Assembly (NCBI GenBank): GCA_009692905.1
Contig: SHYI01000053.1
Span: forward strand, 1 to 6,621
Direction: 5' to 3'
Origin: Chloroflexota bacterium
Lineage (GTDB): Bacteria; Chloroflexota; Limnocylindria; Limnocylindrales; Limnocylindraceae
DNA: 6,621 nucleotides
Shown: one piece after another, positions 1 through 6,028 of the stretch
Numbering within the stretch: the first letter of the stretch is position 1
Layout: every line of letters starts with the position of its first letter
Notes under the pieces: model-generated
What the model saw: the letters and a program-made list of their open reading frames with translations, nothing else
What the model was told of the DNA's origin: nothing
Database searches by the model: none
Position numbers and translations under genes: made by a program

Positions 1-522
1 CATGTAACTGAACTCCGTGAACGAGAGACCGCCCTCAAGCCGCGTCTTTACGCTCTCCTTTGCGAGCATGTAGCCGACGGTGAGGTGCTTCCCTGTGTCG
101 CGAAGGAAATCGATCAGCCCAAGGTCGCCGAGCCAGCTGAGGTTATCCAGCAACAACGCGCCGCCCTTCCCCGAGAAGTCGACGAGATTCGCGAGCTGCG
201 CACCAATCGCGGCGCGATTGTGGTCCAGCGTCGCTCGATCCAGAAGATTCCGTTCGGCCGATCGGCCCGAGGGGTCGCCGATCATGCCGGTCCCCCCGCC
301 AACCAGTGCGACAGGGCGACCACCGTGCAGTTGGAGTCGTCGCAGCGCAAGGACACCCATCAGGTGCCCAACATGGAGTGAGTCGGCGCTCGGATCGAAG
401 CCGATATAGGCGCTGATCGCTGGGTCGGCGACGAGGCGTTGATCGAGGCCTGCAGTCACGTCATGAACCAGACCTCGCTCGGTGAAGTCGCGGAGGAGCT
501 CGGAGGCCAGAGGGTTCGCCAT
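1..522 (-). CDS. tyrS: Tyrosyl-tRNA synthetase, N-terminal part (gene runs off the left edge)
   Basis: Tyrosyl-tRNA synthetase activates tyrosine with ATP and charges tRNA-Tyr in the cytoplasm. The reading frame, read on the minus strand from the ATG at 522-520, stays open for 174 codons to the window edge; bacterial TyrRS is usually about 400-430 residues, so roughly 40% is present. Seen directly: the class I nucleotide-binding signature around residues 39-54, with YIGFDPSADSLHVGHL and the HIGH-type tetrad H50-V-G-H53; the glycine-rich loop GGGTGMIGDPSGRSAER at 75-91; and the conserved stretch at about 135-174 containing IDFLRDTGKHLTV, MLAKESVKTRLE and SFTEFSYM. The KMSKS loop and the C-terminal S4-like tRNA-binding domain would lie outside the window. 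The start is fixed because this ATG opens directly into conserved sequence and only 24 bp separate it from the divergent PBP gene. There is no Shine-Dalgarno site, and a TANNNT hexamer lies 7 nt upstream, suggesting a leaderless mRNA. The frame is intact and the identification is secure. Confidence 0.97.
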   Translation of the reverse strand, partial: MANPLASELLRDFTERGLVHDVTAGLDQRLVADPAISAYIGFDPSADSLHVGHLMGVLALRRLQLHGGRPVALVGGGTGMIGDPSGRSAERNLLDRATLDHNRAAIGAQLANLVDFSGKGGALLLDNLSWLGDLGLIDFLRDTGKHLTVGYMLAKESVKTRLEGGLSFTEFSYM

Positions 523-528
523 GCGCCC

Positions 529-539
529 TATGCTACCTT
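529..539 (+). promoter_or_regulatory. Candidate extended -10 element for the PBP gene
   Basis: On the plus strand TACCTT at 534-539 fits TANNNT and ends exactly 7 nt before the ATG at 547. It is preceded by TGC at 531-533, which makes an extended -10 of the form TGnTAnnnT; such promoters can work without a good -35, and none is seen here. An alternative hexamer, TATGCT at 529-534, matches TATAAT at 4 of 6 positions and would give a leader of only about 4-6 nt. Either choice overlaps the -10 candidate on the opposite strand. There is no Shine-Dalgarno site before 547. The evidence is spacing and short motifs only. Confidence 0.4.
530..535 (-). promoter_or_regulatory. tyrS: Candidate -10 element for leaderless tyrS
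   Basis: On the minus strand the hexamer TAGCAT matches the TANNNT form of a -10 box, with 4 of 6 positions agreeing with TATAAT. It ends exactly 7 nt before the tyrS ATG at 522, which would place the transcription start on or next to the A of the start codon. No recognisable -35 hexamer lies 16-18 bp upstream, and that region is inside the PBP coding sequence. The lack of any Shine-Dalgarno site supports leaderless expression. A TANNNT match is short, so this is inferred from spacing rather than from sequence strength. Confidence 0.4.
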
Positions 540-546
540 CACATTG

Positions 547-3135
547 ATGGACATGGCCTCGGGAAACTCAACCCAGCGGAGCGGCCGCCCCCGAAAACGC
601 CTTCTCGGGGGGCTCTTCGCCCTCCTGCCAGTCGCCCTGCTGGGCGCCTGCCTGCTGATCGCCGCGATCGCCTATGGCGGCACCATCGCGATCTATAGCG
701 CCGTGGTCTCTGATCTCCCCGACCCGAAGGACCTCGACACCATCGTGCTCGACCAGAACACCACCGTGTACGACCGCACCGGCACGGTCCAGCTCGCTGC
801 ATTTGGCTCAGACCGCCGCACCGAGATGGAGTTTTCCGACATCCCCAGCATTGTCCTGGACACCACCGCCGCCATCGAGGATAAGACTTACTGGGAGAAC
901 TCTGGCTTTGATCCGCTCGGCTTCGTGGCCGCCGCGCTCGACACCTTGGGCGGCTCTGGCCGTGGTGGCTCGACCATCACCCAGCAGCTCGTCCGTAGCG
1001 TGTTGCTCCCAGACTCTGCCTTCGCAGGGAGCGTCTACGAGCGCAAGGTGAAAGAGATCATCCAGGCGATCCGACTGACCAAAGAGTTCCCAGGGCGAGT
1101 TGGCAAGGAGAAGGTCATTGCCAAGTACCTCAACAACAACTACTACGGCTCGCGCTCGTACGGCATTCTGACCGCATCGCAGCAGTACTTCGGCAAGACG
1201 CTCGACCAGCTCACCCTAGGCGAGGCGGCCATCCTTGCCGCCATCCCCCAGGCGCCAAGCACCTACGACCTTCGTGAAAGCGCGGTCGTCGGTGAGGACG
1301 GCGTTATTCGCGTACCACTTGATTCTGCTGTGGCGAAGCGTCGCAGCGTCGTTTTGGATCTACTCAAGTCCGCCCGAGCGAGCGGCATCCCGCAGGAGAC
1401 CGCCACCATCACCGACGCGGAGATCGAGGCTGCGCGCACCGAAGAGATCATCCTCATCACCTCTCCGCTGATTGAGATGAGTGCGCCGCACTTTGTGAAT
1501 CGCGTGCGTGACGCTCTCTCAAGCATCCTCTGCACCAGCACTGAAGGCTGCCAGCAGCAGCTCGACACTGGCGGCTACAAAGTTATCTCCTCACTTGATT
1601 GGGGGATGCAGCAGGCCGCAGAGAAGTGGGCCCTCGCCGTTCGCTCAACGCAGATCAAGGAGTACCAGGCGTATTTGAAGAGCATCGGCGTCAAAACGAC
1701 CGACTGGCTGAAAACAATTCATGGCAAGGAGATCAACAATGCTGCCGTTGCGACCCTTGATGCGCGCACAGGCGACATCCTTGCCTACGCCGGCTCAGCG
1801 GATTACTACGGGGAGGCAGACGGCACCCTCTTCCAGCCAGAATACGACGTGCTGAGCGGGTACCGACAGCCAGGCAGTTCGATCAAGCCGATCACCTATG
1901 CCTACGCACTTGAAAACCGCGCGGTCACACCAGCAACGATCCTGATGGATGTCCCCGTCGACTTCGGTGTGGGCTGGACACCGGCAAGCTCCGAGGGGAG
2001 TGAGCATGGTCCAGTACGCATGCGCCAAGCCTTGCAGGGATCGCTGAACGTCCCCGCGATTAAGGCGATCATTCGTGCGGGGCAAGATCGCGTCTGGCGC
2101 CAGATGCGCGATAGCGGTTTCGACTTCCAGAACAACAGCGAGAACGTTGCGGGCGCCTCACTCGCAATCGGCACCCTCGAAGTTCGCTACGTCGACCTAC
2201 TCTCCGCCTACGGCGCCCTCGCCAACGAGGGAACAGCGGTCGGCCGCCGCTACATCCTGCGCATTGAGGATCGTGACGGCGCAGTCATCTGGGAGGCTCC
2301 CGCCCCCGTCGAGAGCGCCAAGCAAGCGTTTGCCAAGGAGACCGCCGAGCTGATGACCGACATCATCGCGGGGAACACAGACCCTGCAGTCAATCGCCCA
2401 TGGTCGAAGCGGAAGATCATTGCCAGCAATGGGAAGCGTCGCCCAGCGGCGTTAAAGACAGGAACCACCGAAGGGACCAAGGACCTCGCCGCGTTCGGCT
2501 ATCTCGCCGCGCCGAACGATCCAACCGCTCAGCATCTCGTCACCGGTGTCTGGCTGGGCAATTCGGACTCAACCCCCGCTACGGTCTACTCCCTCGACTC
2601 CGCGGGCGGGCTCTGGCAGTCCTACTTCACCGAGATTTCATCAAAACTTCCGGTCGCAAACTTTGCCAAGCCGACTGGCCTCGAGGAGGTCACAATCGAT
2701 GCGCACACAGGAGAGCTTCCTGGTGCCTGCACCACGCTCACCACGAGCGAATACTTCTTGCCGGGGACGGCCCCAACGACGTCGTGCAGCACGACGCGCC
2801 TCCTTGCCATTGATAGCGCCACCGGGCTGCTCTGGGCTGATGGCTGTGTGGGAACGCGCATCGAGGCGAACTACCTCGATCTGAGCTCGCTCGAAGCACA
2901 GTGGCCGAAGTGGCAGGCGGCCAACCTCGAATGGATTGAACGCGCGCGGCTGGGCGCCGGGATCGTTGGCGGCGTACGAGGCGGGAAGACAACGTACTTC
3001 TACGCACCCTTCTGGCAACCGAATGGCGCCACCTGGGGTGGCACGATCGCCCCGACCCTCTCCTGTCTCTCGGCGACAGCAAGTCCCTCGCCTACGCCAG
3101 ACCCTTCGATTTCCCCGAGCCCATCAACGCCTTAG
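547..3135 (+). CDS. Class A penicillin-binding protein (bifunctional GT51 transglycosylase / transpeptidase, PBP1A type)
   Basis: A membrane-anchored enzyme that polymerises lipid II into glycan strands and cross-links the stem peptides outside the cytoplasmic membrane. Numbering from ATG 547 (862 residues): a basic N-tail (RPRKR, 14-18); one hydrophobic anchor at about 19-50; and a GT51 domain at about 75-245. The GT51 domain shows IEDKTYWENSGFD with catalytic-type Glu111, GRGGSTITQQ (138-147), RKVKEIIQAIRL with Glu170, KYLNNNYYG (193-201) and LGEAAILAAIPQAPSTYDL (224-242). A linker follows to about 395, then the transpeptidase domain with SSIK (nucleophile Ser444, Lys447), SLN (499-501) and KTGT (637-640). 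All catalytic motifs are intact. The C-terminus continues past the KTGT motif with an FLPGTAPT element (737-744) and a Ser/Pro/Thr-rich tail (842-862). The frame is open upstream to a TTG at 439, but I reject that start: it would overlap tyrS by 84 nt and add sequence with no family resemblance. ATG 553 and TTG 544 remain possible. There is no Shine-Dalgarno site. The gene is divergent from tyrS and convergent with mutS2. Confidence 0.95.
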   Translation: MDMASGNSTQRSGRPRKRLLGGLFALLPVALLGACLLIAAIAYGGTIAIYSAVVSDLPDPKDLDTIVLDQNTTVYDRTGTVQLAAFGSDRRTEMEFSDIPSIVLDTTAAIEDKTYWENSGFDPLGFVAAALDTLGGSGRGGSTITQQLVRSVLLPDSAFAGSVYERKVKEIIQAIRLTKEFPGRVGKEKVIAKYLNNNYYGSRSYGILTASQQYFGKTLDQLTLGEAAILAAIPQAPSTYDLRESAVVGEDGVIRVPLDSAVAKRRSVVLDLLKSARASGIPQETATITDAEIEAARTEEIILITSPLIEMSAPHFVNRVRDALSSILCTSTEGCQQQLDTGGYKVISSLDWGMQQAAEKWALAVRSTQIKEYQAYLKSIGVKTTDWLKTIHGKEINNAAVATLDARTGDILAYAGSADYYGEADGTLFQPEYDVLSGYRQPGSSIKPITYAYALENRAVTPATILMDVPVDFGVGWTPASSEGSEHGPVRMRQALQGSLNVPAIKAIIRAGQDRVWRQMRDSGFDFQNNSENVAGASLAIGTLEVRYVDLLSAYGALANEGTAVGRRYILRIEDRDGAVIWEAPAPVESAKQAFAKETAELMTDIIAGNTDPAVNRPWSKRKIIASNGKRRPAALKTGTTEGTKDLAAFGYLAAPNDPTAQHLVTGVWLGNSDSTPATVYSLDSAGGLWQSYFTEISSKLPVANFAKPTGLEEVTIDAHTGELPGACTTLTTSEYFLPGTAPTTSCSTTRLLAIDSATGLLWADGCVGTRIEANYLDLSSLEAQWPKWQAANLEWIERARLGAGIVGGVRGGKTTYFYAPFWQPNGATWGGTIAPTLSCLSATASPSPTPDPSISPSPSTP

Positions 3136-3140
3136 GTCGA

Positions 3141-5480
3141 CTAGAGGAGGGCGAGGGTCACCCCTTCGCGGCCAGGCTCATCAGCCGATCGCACTTCACG
3201 AACCTCAGGCAGCTCTCGCAGCTTGCGGCGCACCGCATCGCGAAGTGCACCAGTGCCAACCCCGTGGATGATCTCCAGCTGATCGCCGCCTGCCAGCAGC
3301 ACGGCGCTAATCCGTGCCTCCAGCGCTGCCAGCGCATCTTCAACGCGCGCACCACGCAGATCGAGCTTCGCCGCGGAGAGGGAGCCTGACGGTCGAACTG
3401 CAGATTGAGGCGTTGACGTCGCCGACGCGAGGATCTTGCTGATCTCCGTGACTGGTAGTGAGCTGTGCATCCGACCGAGGGCGATCGTCGCATTCTCGCC
3501 ATCCACCGCAAGCAGCGTGCCGCGGGCCCCCGATCGCAGCACCACATCGCTACCGACAGCCGCCGCCAGCGCCGTCGAAGAGAGCCCCCCGCTTGAGTCC
3601 TCCTCTTCGTTCAGTGACGAGGCTGCGCCAGCGGCTACTGCCTGCTGCAGATCCGTCGCCATCGCTAGAGCCTCCGGTGTCAGGCTCCCCGACTCAAGCG
3701 CCGCCCGCAACTGCTCAACACGAAGCAAGATCGCCGTCGCGGCCTCACGCGCCTCTGCTGTTGCCGTTTGGCGCGCTTCGATGGCCCCTCGCTCCGTGGC
3801 GCGGCGCATCTCCACCGCTTGTGCAAGTGAGTCTGCTGCGCGCTCCTGCAACCCCTCTGCCACCTGGCGCGCTTCGCGCGCGGCTCGCTCGGCATCCGCA
3901 GCTGCCGTTAGCGCTGCATCGAGCGTGGCTCCTTGGTCGCTGCGACGTGCCTGCGCCGCATCGAGCAGCGGCTGTGGCAGACCGAGGCGCGCGGCAATCG
4001 CGAACGCCTGCGACCCCCCTGGCACGCCAACTTCAAGGCGATACGTTGGTGCAAGGGTGGCAAGATCAAATGCCACAGAACCGTTCACGACACCTGGCGT
4101 GACATGTGCGTACTGCTTAAGTTCCGCGTAGTGGCTGGTGGCCAACACGCGACAACCGCGAAGTCGCAGCTCGTCAATGATTGCGGCGGCCAGGGCAGCC
4201 CCCTCCGCAGGATCAGTCCCCGCCCCCGCCTCATCAAGGAGCACGACGTCGCCCGCGACTGCGCCAAGCAGAATTCGCTGAATCGAGGTGAGGTGACCAG
4301 AGAAGGTGCTGAGGCTCTGTGCAATGGATTGATCGTCGCCAATGTCCGCCCAGACGTTGCCCGTTGGGGGCACCGCCGACCCAAACCCGCTCGGAATGGG
4401 AAGACCGGCGTGATGCATTGCCGTAAGCAGCCCCACCGCCTTGAGTGCCACCGTCTTACCGCCGGTGTTTGGCCCTGTGATCACGAGCACTCGTCGTTCA
4501 ACGTCAAGATGCAGGCTCATCGGAACTACTGGAGGCGTGAGGAGTGGGTGGCTCGCCTCTGTCAGAAGTAGATCGCCATCTGGCGCATCGTCGGCATAGA
4601 GCCAGTTGCGATCACGCCCAACGTCGGCAATTGCGCGCGCCAGATCAAAGAGCGCAAGGCCTTCACCGTTGGAACGGAGCGCCGCCGCATCTGCGCCAAC
4701 GAGTGCAGAGAGCGCTCCGAGGATCCGCGCCTCTTCGGTGGCGACCGCCGCCTCAGACTCTCGCACGGCATTGCCGAGCTCAACAACCTCTAGTGGCTCG
4801 ATCCAGACCGTTTGGCCGGTGGCACTCGCGTCGTGCACGATCCCTGGGACACGGGACTTCCACTCCGAGCGAACTGGTAGCACGTAGCGACCGTTGCGCA
4901 CCGTGACAATCGGCTCTTGTAGGTAGGGGCTGTAGTTCTTCGCATGGGCCAGCGTCTCAAGCCGGGTTCGGAGTCGCTCGAGGCTTGTGCGATGGAGTGC
5001 GCGCAGCCCACCAAGAAGTGGCGATGCTGCATCCAAAATCGATCCATCGGGAGCGATCGCACGCTCAATCGAACTACGCAGCGGACGAAGCGGAGCAAGG
5101 GCGGCCCCAAGCGCACTGAGTGTTGGACCTGAGCCGGCGAGATCGCTCGAGATGCGCTCGACGACGCGGAGCGTCTCGCTGATCGCAAAGAGCGCGGAGC
5201 CATCGAGCGTGCCCCCCTTAGCGCCGCGCTCTGCGGCTGGCTCAAGGTCGCTCGCCCCGCCAATGTGCGGGTCTCCCCCGTCTCGCCGCAGCTCCGCAAT
5301 CTCACGCCCGAGGGCGCGCAGGGTTGGCAGGCTGCCGCCGCCAGCGGTAGGGCGCAGTTCCAGCGCGAGTAAGCGTGAAGGGGCAAATGCACATGCTTCG
5401 CTAAATATTTCGAGGAGCGCCGCCCACTCAAGGCGTGTCAGGGAGCGTTCGTCATACGGCCGCGCCGCTGCGCGCCTCAC
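3141..5480 (-). CDS. mutS2: MutS2 family ATPase with C-terminal Smr domain
   Basis: MutS2 lacks the mismatch-recognition domain of MutS. In other bacteria it is tied to control of recombination, and in Bacillus subtilis to sensing and splitting collided ribosomes. The 779 residues match the usual length (about 780). Seen in order: an N-terminal region beginning near YDERSLTRLEWAALLEIF (9-26); core/clamp sequence with YLQEPIVTVRNGRYVLPVRS (186-205) and PGIVHDASATGQTVWIEP (212-229); Walker A GPNTGGKT (336-343); DIGDDQS (379-385); Walker B VVLLDEAGAGTDP with Asp416 and Glu417; and the switch histidine His450 in ATSHYAELK. A strongly Ala-rich coiled coil covers about 520-600, an acidic linker 624-629, and a KOW/SH3-like segment about 643-685. 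The Smr domain runs 706-779, with LDLRG (706-710) and IIHGVGTGALR (737-747). The GTG start at 5480-5478 shares the 4-nt overlap GTGA with the cvpA stop; there is no Shine-Dalgarno site, so translation is probably coupled to cvpA. No frameshift or missing catalytic residue was found. Confidence 0.97.
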   Translation of the reverse strand: MRRAAARPYDERSLTRLEWAALLEIFSEACAFAPSRLLALELRPTAGGGSLPTLRALGREIAELRRDGGDPHIGGASDLEPAAERGAKGGTLDGSALFAISETLRVVERISSDLAGSGPTLSALGAALAPLRPLRSSIERAIAPDGSILDAASPLLGGLRALHRTSLERLRTRLETLAHAKNYSPYLQEPIVTVRNGRYVLPVRSEWKSRVPGIVHDASATGQTVWIEPLEVVELGNAVRESEAAVATEEARILGALSALVGADAAALRSNGEGLALFDLARAIADVGRDRNWLYADDAPDGDLLLTEASHPLLTPPVVPMSLHLDVERRVLVITGPNTGGKTVALKAVGLLTAMHHAGLPIPSGFGSAVPPTGNVWADIGDDQSIAQSLSTFSGHLTSIQRILLGAVAGDVVLLDEAGAGTDPAEGAALAAAIIDELRLRGCRVLATSHYAELKQYAHVTPGVVNGSVAFDLATLAPTYRLEVGVPGGSQAFAIAARLGLPQPLLDAAQARRSDQGATLDAALTAAADAERAAREARQVAEGLQERAADSLAQAVEMRRATERGAIEARQTATAEAREAATAILLRVEQLRAALESGSLTPEALAMATDLQQAVAAGAASSLNEEEDSSGGLSSTALAAAVGSDVVLRSGARGTLLAVDGENATIALGRMHSSLPVTEISKILASATSTPQSAVRPSGSLSAAKLDLRGARVEDALAALEARISAVLLAGGDQLEIIHGVGTGALRDAVRRKLRELPEVREVRSADEPGREGVTLALL
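5477..5480 (-). promoter_or_regulatory. GTGA stop/start overlap coupling cvpA to mutS2
   Basis: The cvpA stop TGA (5479-5477) and the mutS2 start GTG (5480-5478) share bases as GTGA. The bases just upstream on the minus strand are GC-rich with no purine-rich Shine-Dalgarno run, so termination-reinitiation is the simplest way to start mutS2. The overlap is seen directly; the coupling is inferred. Confidence 0.7.
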
Positions 5481-6028
5481 GGAACGAGCAGCGCGCGCAG
5501 GCCTTCTGGAAGGAGTCCACCGAACAACTGGCTGGCGATCGGATAGATCAGGCCACGAATCACCTCGGAAGATTGCGCAGTCGCAATCGCTGCTGCGATC
5601 TCGCTGAGTGGCGACGGCAGGGTGAAGCTCACCGAGACAGCGGCGTCAAGCACGAAGATGAGGGCGGCAATCGCCACACTCCACTGCAGCACACCGAACA
5701 CTGCCCCAAGTGCCGTGTCGACCGGCCCGAGGTGAATCGCGCGCAACGACGCTTGAAGCAGGCGGCCGATCAGATATGAGGCGATGGCCAAAAGGATCCA
5801 GATCCCACCGATAAAGATACCGAGCCCAATAAGGCGCGTGTCAACACCTGGGAGGAGCTGGGCGACGAACTGGGTGATTGCACCCTGCCCCTGTGCGCTA
5901 ATGATGAGGCCGAGGGCGAGCGCCAGAAGTGAGACTGCGCTGCGTGCCGCTCCGGTACGTCCGCCGCTCCACGCCGCGAGGACGAGCAGCCCCAGGATCA
6001 CGAGATCGACCAGTACGGTCGCGCTCAT
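5477..6028 (-). CDS. cvpA: CvpA family membrane protein
   Basis: A small integral membrane protein of the CvpA family, named for its need in colicin V production in Escherichia coli; its biochemical role is not well defined. The 183 residues are close to the family's usual 160-200. Hydrophobic segments lie at about 4-20, 30-46, 65-89 and 105-129, giving four probable membrane spans, followed by an amphipathic C-terminal part (about 140-183). Family-like features are the Asp at position 8 in the first helix, a Gly/Arg-containing loop after it (SGGRTGAARS, 21-30), and the conserved-looking GPVDTALGAVFG (101-112) leading into the last span. Start ATG 6028-6026 overlaps the pheT stop as ATGA; the stop overlaps the mutS2 start as GTGA. 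A weak GAGG run sits 4 nt upstream of the ATG. Position between pheT and mutS2 matches the cvpA (yshB) position in Firmicutes clusters, which supports the assignment beyond the hydrophobic profile. Confidence 0.88.
   Translation of the reverse strand: MSATVLVDLVILGLLVLAAWSGGRTGAARSAVSLLALALGLIISAQGQGAITQFVAQLLPGVDTRLIGLGIFIGGIWILLAIASYLIGRLLQASLRAIHLGPVDTALGAVFGVLQWSVAIAALIFVLDAAVSVSFTLPSPLSEIAAAIATAQSSEVIRGLIYPIASQLFGGLLPEGLRALLVP
6025..6028 (-). promoter_or_regulatory. ATGA stop/start overlap coupling pheT to cvpA
   Basis: The pheT stop TGA (6027-6025) and the cvpA start ATG (6028-6026) overlap as ATGA. This is a classic arrangement for coupled translation and shows the two genes share an mRNA. 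The overlap is seen directly; the coupling is inferred. Confidence 0.75.

Noticed and set aside
80..409. Two plus-strand open frames (80-409 and 85-381) antisense to tyrS
   Set aside because: Both are shadows of the conserved tyrS frame; their translations are Ser/Arg/Pro-rich with no family signal.
439..546. N-terminal extension of the PBP from a TTG at 439 (36 extra residues)
   Set aside because: It would overlap tyrS coding sequence by 84 nt, its residues do not resemble a PBP N-terminus, and ATG 547 gives a standard basic tail plus membrane anchor with a suitably spaced -10 candidate.
640..651. Lipobox-like LGAC (residues 32-35) in the PBP hydrophobic segment, which could suggest a lipoprotein
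   Set aside because: The hydrophobic stretch continues well past the cysteine as an ordinary membrane anchor, and class A PBPs keep this segment uncleaved.
3136..3141. GTCGAC palindrome at the convergent junction
   Set aside because: A 6-bp palindrome is expected by chance and shows no flanking repeats or operator-like extension.
3151..3169. Stem-loop GCGAGGG / CCTTCGC with a 5-nt loop, 16 nt past the PBP stop
   Set aside because: The 7-bp stem includes one G-T pair, has no T-run after it on either strand, and lies within the last codons of mutS2. Such hairpins are frequent by chance at this GC content, so I do not call a terminator.
3436..4131. Long plus-strand open frame (231 codons) opposite mutS2
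   Set aside because: It lies fully antisense to an intact, motif-rich mutS2. Its product is a low-complexity Ala/Ser/Arg mix typical of shadow frames in GC-rich genes, with no recognisable domain.
4790..5431. Minus-strand frame of 213 codons overlapping the N-terminal half of mutS2, and a 206-codon plus-strand frame at 4987-5607
   Set aside because: Both overlap well-conserved mutS2 sequence and have Arg/Ser-rich composition expected of alternative frames; there is no start context or domain.
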